Source of the DNA: Pipra filicauda
Taxonomy: Eukaryota; Chordata; Aves; Passeriformes; Pipridae
DNA length: 64,000 bases
NCBI RefSeq assembly: GCF_003945595.2
Contig: NW_024104448.1
Coordinates: forward strand, 868,017 to 932,016
Direction: 5' to 3'
A program made the position numbers and the translations under genes. This document shows, piece after piece, positions 1 through 13,235 of the stretch (positions are counted from its first letter, which is position 1; each line of letters begins with the position of its first letter). A model generated the notes under the pieces. It worked only from the letters and a program-made list of their open reading frames with translations, was not told the origin of the DNA and ran no database searches.

Positions 1-3000
1 AGTCAACCAGACCTGGAACTAATATCCTTGATTTTCCAGTTTTCTATGCCATATAGCCAGATACACCCGAGCTGGAATACTCTGTTTTCAGGTTTTGAAT
101 GAATGTGTATCTTTGCACCAGTGCAGAGTGAAACCCCAAGGGGCCATGACAGTGGAATACAGGAGCTGGTCTATATAACCCTTTACAAACAAAATGAGAA
201 TTACAGTGGGGTCTGTCTGGAGTAACACACATTTATTTGTAAAGTATCCAAAACTGTTGTTTTTCTTGTAAAAAACAGCTTGTTCTGGCCAACATTCTTT
301 GAGAGGTCTGTGCCAAGTTATGAACAATGCTTCATCAACACATTGTTCAAAGCATGTAAACATATGCCATAAAGGTTATTCTGTTATTCTTTCCAGCCGC
401 AGATCACCCCTGTTTTCTTAAGGATGTTTCACGAAGAACATCTAATTCAATTAATAGGATTCTTTTGGCTTTGAAATTATTTGGAATTTTGTACACACTT
501 TTCAGAGGCATCACCAAAGTTTAATCTCCAGCATGCATGCTGAAAATAATGCACCACAGTTCCCAGTGTGGAAACTTCCAACATTAGACGTTCATGGTGA
601 ACACAGCAGGGAACGGACAGACTACTGTGACAGGAAGCCTAAAGCAAGTAAAAACCAAAACAACCTACTTGGCCCAAACAAATTCAGAGATAAACTAACC
701 TCTCTAGTTTGGGATAACATGGCATTTTGATTCCTAAACTTATTTAGTCATGTGTGTATGAATGAGTAACAGTAACAGAAAAAAAGGGGGGAAAAATCTT
801 TAAAGGAGAAGGAAAACAAAGAGAAAAGGACTACGTTCTGTGGATCAAGAGGTGGAGTGGGACCAAAGGAGGATTGGGACAGTAATAAGACAGGAGATCC
901 CATGGTAGTTTTTGCATGGCTGCTGGTCACCAGTTGCTACCACACAGCACCAGACTTCTCAGCTGGCTGGGTCTGATGTGACCTGTTTGGATTACAGCCA
1001 TAGCTGGGCCCTGTGTACAGGGGAGTAGGTCATCTTTCTGCTCAGCAGTGGAGAGGATCATTCCTCACAGGCCAGTTAACACTCCTTGTTGTCCCATTCC
1101 AAAATAGGTGGTTGTACCTGGCATTTCCATATTCATGGCTCCAGCCAAGCCTCAGCAAGGCAGAGGTAATGCCTGTATGTCTGGATATGGTCCAGGCCAG
1201 ACCTTAGGGGTGCTCTCGGGTACTCTGGGAGGTCACAGACACAGTTTGCTTTAGGATCCAGACTACTCTGTGGAACCCACGTACTGCTGGAAACAGCTGC
1301 TCCTCCTGTCAACAGCAGGAATTGCCCATACAGAGCAAGGGGTGTAGCTGGGCCCTCACCACCCTGTAGGTAAGGGAGCCCTGGACACCCTCCTCCCTGG
1401 CCCACACGGATGGCACTCTTGGCGAGATTGTTACAGCAAGAAGCCTTGGAGACTCCTCTGGGAAACTGCCCATGCAGACCATGTGAACCATGAATGGTGC
1501 ATTTATTCACCTGATTACCTGGACTCCCTGCAGTCCATCTGCTGTAGTGCCAAGTTATTTCAAGGAATATCTACTGACTCACCATAGCTAAACAACGAAA
1601 AATGATGGGATTGAAAAGACAGAGGCCAGAACATATGCTTAACAAAAATGAGCAGTCTTCCTTCCTGTCACCTTGACATCAATGCAAATGTTGCAGAGAC
1701 AGAGCAGGAGCTTTACAGCATTGAATCTTCCTCCCTACACTTTTGTAAGACAGAAAGCATTGCACTTTTAGAATCTTCCATCGCCTTTTCTCCAGCTCAA
1801 CTATAGCTTGTATTCCTGGCGATGCTTTGATTCCATAGGAATCTCTGTGAATGTCATGTATTTGAGGAAGGTAGGATTCTACTCTCTGGATCTGGCCAAT
1901 TCTCACACCATTTTGTTCTTGTGAGCCTTGGGATGCACAAAAAGACAAGACATGCATTATTCTTCTTTACTGTAGAAGTTATTTTCACTTCTTAAATTCA
2001 TGGCTTTGCATATGGAGAAAGTCAACATACTGTGCTTTCCTTGCTCACGGTGGGTCCCTTCTCCAAGACCAACACCATCAACAGGTGCCCAAGGTAACAG
2101 TTGCAATCTATTTAACTGTGACATTTTTCAGAATGTTCTGAAAGCAAATCTCACAAATTGATACGTGGCACACAAAACCACAGCTTAAGTGCTAAAGAAG
2201 GAATCTTAGTTCAAGCAATGTTTACTGAGAATCCAGATTTGTCTTTGTCTGGCCATTCTGACAATTTACAGTAACACACTCAAGCATTAATTGCAAACAG
2301 CAAGGGGTTGAATAAGAGCAGGCACAAGAAAAATAACCCCCAAACCCCTGTTATCCAGCATGACTTATGGTGGGGCTTTGAGTCTTCCTCAATTTACAAC
2401 TTCCACAGATTTGAGAGTACAGAAAGGAGCACACAAGTTACACTAGTTATGAGGAAAACATACAAATATATCCTCAAAGACAAAGCAGGGTGAATACATC
2501 AAGTTTCATGCCTGTAAGAGGGAGGTAACAGGGCAAAAATGTAACTAAGAGAATGACAGTATTCTTCAAGATGAACTCCAAATGACAAGATAGGAGAGGG
2601 GGTGTTATGATTGGCAAGAGGCATTCAGCAATTCTGCAACAATAAGAACATTTTTGAACAAAGAGACAATAATAAAGTTAATAGGAACAGTGGAAGAAAA
2701 CTTTGAATGGGAGGTCAACAGGAAAAAAAAACAATCTTAAAAAGATGAGATAATTTAGTGAGAAAAAAGACAAGATATATGTGTCTCTGTGTGTATATAT
2801 ACATAATAAATGAGCTACATGAGCTGTTTGGAGTCTGCAAAATCAATAGGAAATGGCTGACATTGAACTAAAATCTAGCGAGAGAATTTAAAATTCCTTA
2901 TAGAATAAAGGAATGTGCACAATATTCTTTGCTCTCCAGCTTTTTGATCTCTATAAATACCAGTCTGTACTGCAGTAACACCACATTCAAATGTCTCTGT

Positions 3001-6000
3001 GCCTAACAAGGATCAGTCCTTATTTTGGCACAGGATCATGGGCAGAAGTGCTGGTGTTACTGAGTTGTTGTAGGTGAGGCTGCAGAGGTCGGGATGGAAA
3101 ACCCAACATTTACATAATGTCCTTTACTTTAGACTGTGCAGTTTTGGGTCAGCTAAGCACTGGCTTGACAGACCATCTCAGGTCCAGCTGGAAGCCGTGA
3201 AAGTTTTGTACTTGATGGATGCCTCCAACTCGGCATCCAAAATAAAAAGTGCAAAAAGACTGGAAAGTTTTGAAATAGTTGAGATGAATGGCTTGCCAAA
3301 GGCCACACAGGAGGTCTGGCACCCACTGGTTTTACTGCCACGTTCCTCAGAAAAGCAGACATGGCAGCTGTTACTGCAGTGGGACTTCACTCATCTCAGT
3401 GGCACATTTCCTAGACTGAAGTAACATCATGGACAGATATGTCTATAAGCAAGATTATAGGCTTTTTAAAATTTTTCTTAAGGAAATAATTTTGACCATT
3501 CTGAAAACATTATCCATGAGGCATGCTGCTGAATGCAAGAGTTTAGAAAGTTTTAACTTCTGCAGTTTTGGACTAAAGCAGCCTGTTAGTCTTCCAATGT
3601 CAAGGTAATTTAAAGTGGAAATTGAACATCTAAGGCCAGAATTGCAGCTTCACTGCTGTTCTGACAGCACTGTCACAGCTGTCACCCCATGCTGGAGGGG
3701 TGGCTGCTCTTCCCTGAACTACCCCAAAGCAGCAAGGGGATACTGCAGAGCCTGCAGCGAGGATGGGCACAACAAAGCCTCCAGCAAATACCACCCGGAA
3801 TGGGAACACTTACCCTGATGGAAGTAGCTGGGCAGAATAACTCTCAAACACATCTCTTGCTGGATTAACACTGCCTGGCTAAACAGGCATGGGCTAGGGA
3901 GGAATGACTGTTTGCAACACGCCAACATAATTCACAATTGTGCCTCCAAAACTAAATCTCAAAGAAAAGTAAAACATCACTTGGAGCTATTGTAAACACT
4001 AGGAAGACATTTTTGCCATGAACGCTAAATTCCAGCTCCCAAAGATGAGATATGCATTCTGCATAGCAGAGGTTTAGCCACTAGAGAGCTATCGAGTTGC
4101 TAAATTTAAAACAGAATTGGATTGTTTTGCACGCAACTTTTTGTTTCTAGCCTTGTACTTCCACAGTCTGACTTAAGTCTTACTAAATACCTCTCCAGCC
4201 TTGTTTGGTACTTGGGACAAAGTGAATCAAGGAGAAATAGAAGGCAACATGAGTTCAAGCAGTTTAGTTCATAGGAATCCCTGGGGGGTCTGTAGCACAA
4301 AACATATTTAAGAGATCCAAGGCCTGAAAATTGTTTACTTTTGCATGCACAGGGACATTGCACAGACTGATACTGCGAAGGGAAAATAATTCCCAAAACA
4401 AGTCAAAACCTGTACATGTCCTATGAGGAAAACACTTCAGAGCTGTGGGCAAACCCTGAATCATAGGCATTAACCCAAGTTCCGTGTTTTGCTGAGGCAT
4501 TAGTGCAGGCAGAGCTCAGACAGACACAGTATGACACCCTTACTAGATACTTCTTCATCAGTTCATATTACAGCTGCTGACAAACAAATGCATAATGCCT
4601 AAGTAGTGTTTCTGCATGTCCTGTGCCACGGAAGCCTTGCAGGAGTGTGGAGATTAACCAACATATTTTTTTGTGATACGCTGTTTCCTTCCCACAAACT
4701 CCGCATCCCACAGGGGTTAAATGGTACAGTAACAGAGTTAAAATAGATGCAGGAAAGAACATAAGCCTTAAAAATAGATGAGGAATCCAGGAGGCAAAGA
4801 TACAGGAAGAGGTCTTTGAGACAGGCTGCAACAAGCCTATGAGGGGCATTGAAAGAAACCAAAACTTGAAATCCTTTGCCTTGTTTAAGTCAATGTGGAT
4901 TTTGCCATTGCTGTTTTACTGAGACAGCACTTCATGCAGAGGGAGAAAACTTGGATTTGATCATCAAGTGAATGAAAAGCCAGTGTAATGTGAGACAGTG
5001 ACAGACACAAACATTTCACTGTTTATGTGGAGTGAAGAGTGTGGTGGCCCTTGAAAGACAGAGCTTGGCGTCCAGTCTGCCTTTACGCAAGCAAGTCTGA
5101 TAGCTCTGACATGGAAGTAATAGAATGAGATCTGCTTTTGTTCTGCGGGGACGTGACACACTGTCCTCCTCCCAGCCTTGTGCTTTGAAGGAAAAGCAAG
5201 GCTGGAAGAAGCCTCACTGGGTTTAGAGCTATGAAAGTTATTCATGTACAAATCTTTAGACTCAATGCAACAGTGCAGCAGACTGTTTAAGGCAGTGCAA
5301 TTCATGCTTAGACACAAAGAACAACAAGAGTAACTACACAGCTGAGTTTGTATACATTTTGCAGTGAAATTCTTCAGGTTCTTTAACTGAACTTAAAAAA
5401 ACAAGAGTAAGCAGAAGGTACTGCAGTAGCAGTTCCTCAAACACGTATTTGCGTGTGTTGACAGTTCTGAAAGGAAGGCTGTTGAGCAGCTATGCTGGGA
5501 AATGAACATTGCCTAAGCCTGAAGAGCAACCACAGGAACAGAAAAACAAGTCTTACTGCAGCTACTGTCACCCTCCCACCGCACCGCTCTCCGACCACTG
5601 AAATAAAAAGGTTGAAAGTCACCTGAGGATCCAGCTGGTGTTTGAATAACTTTCTTAGAGCTATATAAGGTTCGCAGCTCAAAAGTCTGGTAACCACTTC
5701 CACCCCTCTAGAAAGCCTGGCTACTAGCAAAACAAAATATGCTGTCACCCAGAAACTTTCTACCAGGTGTATTTACAAGTTTGGCTCTGCAAGCTTAGCC
5801 ACGATCTTGGCTGATGGGGACATTAGGGACAATGTCACTTATCCCCAAGCAAAGGAGTAACTTTTGGACAATTTGGGCAAGGAAGGAGAGGAGGAAATCT
5901 ATTGAAAGAGATGGTTTTGGACAACATGACCCCATCTGTGTCAAGTACTTGCAACATACACATGCAAGAGGCTGAATTATTACGCTGCTGCTGCCCAGCC

Positions 6001-9000
6001 CCCTTCTTGAACGGAGCTGCATCCAACCTTGTGAGCTATTTTACTCTTTCAAGAAGCAGTTAGTTCAGCCTACTCTCCATTACAGTTACTCCTACCTCCA
6101 CACTCACTAAAGAGCTTCTTGTGCTCTGCACTTACAGCCACGAAGGGATCGCTGTCCATTTTACACTCTGATATTGAGTCACCTGGACTAGAAAGTTAGG
6201 CTAACCCAGTAAGTCTCAAAATATGGGTATGATCTCTTCAGAGCCAAGCAGAAATAACTGCTTACTCTAATATTTGGATTCATGAGCCTGGTAGACACAA
6301 ACACCTGGCCCAAAATGGACAGCAGCTGGAATCTCTTTGGAAAACTCTGACGAAGATCATGGAATTTCAAAATGTTTTCTCAGAGAAAAAGGAAGTGAAA
6401 ACATGTCATGGGTTGAGCAGCTCTTCTTTCATTTGTGCCTCTATATTGCAGATTATGGAGAAGAATCACCCCCCAAATACTACTACAGTTTAAATCCCGT
6501 GCACCTTCCAGCCAAGAAAGAGTCCCTGAACATGGCATCCCGTCGAAGTCTTCAGGGGTCAGATTCACTAAAACCACCGTTGTATTGTAGCATCTGGAAC
6601 AGAAGAAACACGTTTCTATAGTGGGAAATAAAGTTTGTCAAGTACAGCGTTCTGCACTCTCCACTCCTAAAACCAGCAGCAGCCCCACACTGACCATACA
6701 GCCTTTACCAAGAGATTTCCACTGCACAGAGCTCATGCAAACATGAGATGGGAGCACCATGAGGGCAACCGACAGCACACCCCCACAGTTCAGCACAACA
6801 GCCATTGTCCAGGGGGAGCATGATCCTACAGAACGAGACTGGCTTGTGGGACAAAGAGAAATGTGAAAAACCCCCTGTACTGTACGTTCACATTTCAGCC
6901 CAGAGTAAAACTGAAGCAAATGGCAGGAATTCTATGTTTGCTTTGAGGCATGAAGCCAGAGCTGAAAGAAATGCCTCTATTCAGTGTCTTAACTTTAGAA
7001 CCCAGGAGTAGATAAACAATTCGACAATGGGTTTGGTGTACAATTTCATTGCACTGAGTCAGAAGTCGGGGGGATGTATAGACTAGTACTCCTGGAGAAC
7101 TGCTGCTGGCATGAGGATGAACTGTAGCACCATCACTGCTGATCCATGAGAAACAAAGAGACCTGGCAGAGACTGAAGAGCACCCCTTCCCAAGCCGTGG
7201 ATACCACTTACCTCAAACAGCCTGGAATGCCTGCTACAGTTCTCCAATGCCAGCATTAGACTAAACTGTACGGAGAAGTAAACTCAGGGCAAACACATTA
7301 CAAAGCTCTTTGATGGGCTTTGGGGTAGGGCTGGCGGTGGCCAAAGGATATTTCCTTACTTTAAGGCCTTGGCAAGTACAGCCACGCTCAGCTGCAGCTG
7401 TGACTGGCTACTTTATTCCCTGTTTCTGTAGACACTGGCCTCCCTCCAGGTACCCATGGGGCTTTTTAAGCAGTGTGTGCTTTCCAGCAATGCCCCTCCT
7501 ATGCCTCCAGCAGCCATCCCAGGGCTCGGAACAGCACACTGCCAGGCCACTTGCTGCCCTGCCTGTCACAGCACTGCCAGCGGAGCATTTTTTGGTTCAT
7601 CAAAATGCCAGGACTTGGGCCAAAGTTTTCAGTTGCTCCTTAAACAAACCCTCAGCTTCAGCTATCACACCCCCAAGCATGCAGATGCCATGAAAGATAA
7701 CACTCCTCAAAGCTGGGGTTTACAGCACCTGTAGGTTATATTTTATTCTCCAGTAATGGGAAAACATCTGCCTCTAATATCAGCACTCATTGGAAGAACC
7801 AGCAGACAACTGGCAATAATGGATGTCCACTGCGCCATTTAATCTACCTGCTAGTTACTGAAGTCATCCTACTACTTCTTTCCATGGATGAGTGTCCTTA
7901 AACCCAGATACAAATAGTCATGTATAACCCAGAGTTTCCTTGAGATGCTGTTGCTATAGTCTTGCTGAGCAGCATTATACAAGAGTATTTTACATAAAAT
8001 TTCAAAATTTCCTAGATTTGTTCTTTGGGTGGAAATAGGAGACAGGGGAGAAGAATGCTAATACTTGATAGAATTAATTCTGTGTGACACAAAGTCAGAG
8101 CCATGCATCTGAACATCTGATTCAATTACAAACTTGAAACCAAGAATCTGAAACATATCTTGCTTGTTTGACACCCGTCATTAGGTATTTACCTCTAGTG
8201 ACATTTGCCACCTACTGCTATCCACTCAGGGGACAGAAGGAAAAAGGATGGACAATATACTTTGTAAATACTGCAATATTCAAATAATAATCTCCAGAAT
8301 TCTTCACTTTGTGTGCTATTTCCTGCTCCTTATCTCTCACCTTTGCTCTCTAACATGTGGCCTCAGTTCTTCGTTTCCCTTTTATTTCACTCCTTTAAGC
8401 TCCTTCAGCCCGAGGGCCCTTCACTGAACAGTAACCTGGCAAACTGCACCCACCCTGACCTGTCTGCACCACCCTGACCACCAGGGTCACCCCTTCTCCC
8501 AGGGAAGCCTCTCTCAGATGACAAAAGCACAACTCTTTCATGATCAACTGGCCTGCAGTGCATTGCCAAAGCTGCTGTATTGGTGACTGACAGCCCCTCT
8601 CGCAGTGTCTCATCCTCCTTTCTCTTCTCACTGCATATGCTGCTTGTCAGATACTGATAAGGATTTCTTATTCTCCCTTGTAGCATGAGAAACAAAATGC
8701 ATCACAGCCTGTAGGGAGGAAGTTGATCAGAGATCACAGTTCTTGGTTTTATTGTTTCTTTTAAGTCTATGAATCCTAGAAAGAATGTGTAAGAATTAAA
8801 ATCATTCCCTGTCTATTAGCCTAGAATAGAATCTATTTCTGAAAATAACTGACAACTTGAGAGTTCAATCTCAGTGGAAGTCTCAAAGCTATTTTACTAT
8901 AAACACATTTTACACGACAGCGATCTCTTGAAAGGACATTTCTTCACCCTGTGAAGAAATTAAAAGCATTCAGAACTACATTCAGATGAAGAAGTGCAGT

Positions 9001-10823
9001 GGTCTTACCTCTACTACTTGTGTCATTTGTTTTAGCCTGTATTTACTGCCACAGGTACTTTTACACATTCAACAGATTGCAAAAGATCAACCAGGACCCC
9101 AGACTAAGGCTCTGCATTAAAACATATCTTATTGCAGGAGCAAGGGCTCAATGGGCTGTCACTATTGAATTTTAATTTCTAGCAAACCTATTCAAAACCA
9201 GCTCAAGACTGCACAGCAATCCACATGATTTAGTAGAGGAATGAAGCAAGCTTGTACATAAAGATGGCAAGTTTTGCCCCCCCTCCCTCACTTCTTTATT
9301 AATTTCAACATTTTAATGTTTGGTTCCTAAAATACTTTGGGGGGAGGTGTCATGGTAACAAGCACAACAGATGATTTCCCCTCCTGCTGCCCTGAGAAAT
9401 GGTCATTTTCCCCTCACTGACACAACTACCAGCTAAATTAGGTAATGGGCAACTTCCAGAAGGTTGATAAAAATCAAAGACATTTGTCCAGCCTTTCCCA
9501 GCCCCTGACTCACCCTCACCTCTCACTGCTGATAAGCCAAGCACCAGACACTCTGGCTCCTCTCTTAGCCAAGAGCCCTGCTCTGGAGGCAACAAGCCTT
9601 CTTCCACCCCAGCACTCACACAACCAACCTTATTCTCTTGCCTCAGTGGAAAACTAAACCTCTTCCTCCTCCTCCTCCATATCCAGCTCTTCAGGAGACA
9701 AATGTTTTCAGTGCCTTCTCTCCTGCCTCTCTCAGCCCCTGCCTCAGCACCTGCTGAACTGGGAAAACCCAGCTCTCCTGATGGTTTTAGTAGCAAGATC
9801 TGTAGCAGGTGGGACTTTCCCCCAGTCCACAAAGGTGACCAGCACTGCACAGCTCCCAACCCCAGAAGTCCCAGGTTTCCTGGGGGACTATTGCCTTGTG
9901 GAACTCTTCTGCAGAGAGCCTGAAATCTGCCAAAGAAAGTCCAGAATCTTATGAAATAGAACAACACTGTAAAGAGATAGTAATGAATTAGTTACTTCCA
10001 CTAGGCACAAATACGTTAACTAAATGCAGCAAGAGAGAAATGAATGGATCTTTTGAAAGATTCTGTACAGAAGTAAAGCCTGAATGAGCTCACAGAGTGC
10101 AGGGCAGTTAACTCATGTTGCCTTGCAGTGCAGGGCAAGGGTTAACTCATGATATTTGCAAAGACCTAGAGACACCAAATCATGTCACAGAAGAGCAAAG
10201 GAGATTCAGGATTGTTAAATGGGTTCTTGATGGACATTATTGAAATGTTTTCTCAACATCTCTATCAGAGGATTAAACAGTTGGTGTGTTATTTTTGGAT
10301 AACCCATATAACAGATACAACAGAATGCTAAAACCCTACTGTGCTAAGTGTTCCTCTCCTGTCTCTGACCCATAGCCCTGGGTTTTGCCCCAGCTTGCTG
10401 GAAAGGTCCACTTCTGCAAATACTTATCAGACCTAAATTAGAGTTATGGCAGAAGGGTAAGAGGGGTGTTAAAAATAAATTGGAGAATTAAGGAAAGCCT
10501 ATGGTGAGCCTATTCCAGATGGCAGAAAATGATAGAGAGGAGATTCTTCTAACAGTTTTCCCAATGAATGCAAAACTGTAGGACTTCCCTATTCCCAATA
10601 CTGGATAAACTATGCACAGGAGATATTCCTTCAAGGTAAACTGCAGTATTTGCTTAAGCAAAATTTACAGTCAAGCTTTGAGAGCCTTCCTTCTCTTGAT
10701 TGTCAAAGCATTTTTATTTAGCACATTGTAAGGGGGGTACTTTTGAATTAGATGATCAATGGAGCATAGAGGCCTGAGAATGGGATCATACTAGGATGTG
10801 AAACCAGCTAGAGTATGGTACAA
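1..10823. other. Intergenic sequence, no supported gene
   Basis: No open reading frame here looks like a real exon: the longest (about 205 codons, minus strand, 9350-9967) is low-complexity, matches no family I recognise and has no splice context. There are no recognisable CR1 or LTR pieces before 10.8 kb. The sequence is mostly AT-leaning unique DNA with modest GC-richer patches near 7.4-7.7, 8.4-8.6 and 9.5-9.9 kb. It lies 16-27 kb upstream of the KLF13 promoter, so it may hold distal regulatory sequence, but nothing I can see proves that. Confidence 0.6.
10096..10151. repeat. Two-copy direct repeat, period about 31 bp
   Basis: The block AGTGCAGGGCA followed by GTTAACTCATG occurs at 10096-10117 and again at 10127-10151, the second copy with a three-base insertion between the two halves. 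Each copy contains GTTAAC, a half-site type for HNF1-like homeodomain factors. It is probably a small local duplication. Confidence 0.7.
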
Positions 10824-11618
10824 TGTAACTTCATGGCACAGGCTAATTGTAAGGTCCATTGTGCTTTTTAGCAAGTCAACTTGATATCCCCTATTATCAG
10901 AGCTGAGTTCTTCCTTGGTTTTGCTACATACTACGAGATAGATACATCTACCCTTGAAACACAATGGTAGAGGTCATCCATAGGGGTGAGAAAGATGATG
11001 ATGGGAGGAAGATGATGTGGGCAGGGGTCGCTGGCCCCTTGCCCTACAAGTAGGGCATGCGCAGACTGTTGCCATTAGGTAATGATTAGGCGGGGTTTGG
11101 CTGCCATTCAGGCATCACCTTATACTACGTACTGGCCCTACGTAGTGTAATGTGGAACTGATAAAAATGGGGTGTCGGGACTGCTGAGTTGAGCGATACT
11201 CATCCTACCACCGAGACTGTGTTGCTCCGCGGGGACGCCCGCTAAGCATGGGTACCGACCAGCTGCTGCAGATCCTGACAGCCCTGGCCTGTCTGTGTGG
11301 GTAAGCACAGTTTTTTGATAGGAAGCAACTGAGAGAACAAACCTTTTAACATCCTTTTAGTGTTGTGTTAAGATCCCTTTTTGGTATCCCTTTAAACTCC
11401 CTTTTTACTAGTTAATATTGTATTATAAATGCTGCTTGTAGTATTTGTTTTTAATGCCACCCGATAAGGTAGTTATTTTGTATCCTTTTTTAGTTTTTGA
11501 TTCTCTTTGCTAAGTTTATTATTATTATTATTCTCACTGTAATAAAAGATATTTTGCGTGTTTGAATATTTCTGGCACTTGTCTTTATTCCGGACATGTA
11601 TCCAAACGAACTGTTACA
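10824..11618 (+). mobile_element. Candidate solo LTR of an avian endogenous retrovirus
   Basis: The block reads like an LTR on the + strand. It starts TGTAAC (10824-10829) and ends GTTACA (11613-11618), a 6-bp terminal inverted repeat of the TG...CA type. Inside are a TATA-like ATAAAA at about 11161, a GC-richer transcribed leader, an 18-codon ORF (11248-11304), a strong splice-donor-like GTAAGC at 11301, and AATAAA at 11541-11546 followed by a T/G-rich tail. No tRNA primer-binding site or gag/pol sequence follows, so a solo LTR is the simplest reading. The 5' boundary is uncertain: no clean target-site duplication flanks these ends, while TGAAACA at 10955-10961 and 11623-11629 would suggest a shorter element. 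The call rests on architecture, not a database match. Confidence 0.55.
11121..11149. repeat. Perfect 8-bp inverted repeat in the LTR candidate
   Basis: ACTACGTA at 11124-11131 and TACGTAGT at 11139-11146 are perfect reverse complements around a 7-base loop (CTGGCCC). As RNA, the stem extends to 11 pairs (11121-11131 with 11139-11149) with one G-U pair. Each arm contains the palindrome TACGTA. It lies just upstream of the TATA-like sequence, so a protein-binding site is as likely as an RNA structure. Confidence 0.8.
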
Positions 11619-12089
11619 CACATGAAACATGCTAATTAACAGGGTGATGTTTTATTGCTTAGATTCTCTCTGAGATACTCCATAGCTTTGTCTGTGATTG
11701 TGCCAGTGACTTCCTCCAGCCATTGCATCTCTTGGGACACACAGGAATAGTGCATGTGCAGAACACAATGGGCACTGTGTCCACTGGAGCCAAGCCTTGG
11801 GGTGACAATCAGTGAGCTCCAGGGTTGGGAAAAGGCCCCCCAGGAACTCTGTGTCCTGGCCCCATGGGTCACTCACATTAAGAATGCTTTTTGTGTTTTT
11901 AATTGTGTCATTCACTACTTTCATAAAGTCCTTCTAGAAATCTTCATAAAAGATGGTGCAAAGTCCATAACATATACGATGTATCTCCTCAAGACAGCTT
12001 TAAAATTCAGAAATCTGGGATAGAAGAGGGTTTTCCAAACTCAGGATAGTGCTTGAACTGAGTATCTCAAAGTGACTCTTTGTTGCTGC

Positions 12090-12107
12090 TTTTTTTTTTT
12101 TTTTTTT
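12090..12107. repeat. Poly(T) tract, 18 nt
   Basis: An uninterrupted run of 18 T. Read on the minus strand it would be an A-tail, but no retrocopy or SINE body is recognisable on the adjoining side, so I treat it as a simple homopolymer. Confidence 0.85.
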
Positions 12108-13139
12108 AATACCTAGCCTTCTCCTCCCCCTTTGTTTCCTTGTATTTTCTCCCTATTTTAATTTATTTGCCTCAGTTTTTCTTATGAAATATTTTTGTTC
12201 TCTGGATGCTCTCTGTGCACATGGGATGCTATCTGAGCTGTACTCCCTGCTTGTGTGAGAAACTCTACGGTCCTACTTCAGAAACACATTGTTGATTTTG
12301 GTGGCCTCAAGGACACAGTTAGGGAGCCCTTGCTGAATACAGCTGTCTTTCCACACTAGGGACACTGCTAGGAGCACAGCCTCAAGGAACAAAGTCAGAC
12401 CTGGGGAGTAAGAAAGCATCAGTGGTGGCAGGCAGATGAGTTGGAAATCAGGGCCCCCATTAAGACAAGTATCTACTGGAAAAGGATACAAGAGGAGAAA
12501 TTCAGGGTTTTCCCCCCCCTCACTTCCTTGTTAAAAACAAATGCAAGCTATCTCAGCCAAGTGGCAAAATTAGTTTCCCACTGAAAGGGAAATCAGGGAT
12601 GCAGCCTGGCTCTTTCCTTACTCTGAAGGCATTCACAATCTGTTGTTCAGTAAGCTGTCAGATGCTGAACCTTGACTCCTTCCTGCACAGAGAAAACCAC
12701 AGCTCACCTGCCCTTTCCCTAAGGGCCAGCTTCTGAGAACTGCCTCATCACATTGTGGCTTCCTCATCTGCAGGGTTTCTCCCCTGGGAAATTCCCTAGC
12801 CCACAGAAAACCTGTTGTTCAGAGCTGAGCTAGGGAGGTAACCCTACCTTTATGCAGTTACTTTCAAATACACAGGAACCTTCTCCCCTTCTGAGGGTTC
12901 TGTGAGCTCCTGCTAGAGGGTGTGTGCTCTGACTCACAGTATCATGGTGCACAAAGTAACACTTTTCACCCAAACAGGGCCATCCAGTGTATTATGTAAT
13001 ATTTAATATTTTCATCATATAATCACTAAAGCATTTCCATATGTTAGTAAGTATCACCCCATTCCAATCTGAACTGCCTGCATGGGATTATTTCTGAAAG
13101 GTCCTGAGAGTTACAACATTCAAACACACAGAATGAAAA

Positions 13140-13235
13140 TAAAATCTAACTTAGTTATTAGATGAAGGTTTTTAATTTATCAACAATTGCTGTCATGGCA
13201 CTGCACTAATTAGTGCAACAGGTAATTAAGCCTGC
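13140..13235. promoter_or_regulatory. Candidate regulatory element with 16-bp palindrome
   Basis: TGCACTAATTAGTGCA at 13202-13217 is a perfect 16-bp palindrome centred on TAATTA, the core of paired or LIM-type homeodomain sites. Within 80 bases are a second TAATTA (about 13223), TTTAATTTA and an AACAATTG SOX-like site (about 13182). Such clustering is typical of conserved noncoding enhancers. The motifs are seen; function is inferred. It lies about 13.5 kb upstream of KLF13. Confidence 0.35.

Noticed and set aside
9350..9967. Minus-strand ORF of 205 codons
   Set aside because: The product is low-complexity and matches no family I know, with an opposite-strand ORF over the same bases and no promoter or splice context.
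12750..12790. Possible minus-strand MIR ('CTTCCTCATCTG')
   Set aside because: Only about 15 bases resemble MIR and the flanks do not follow.
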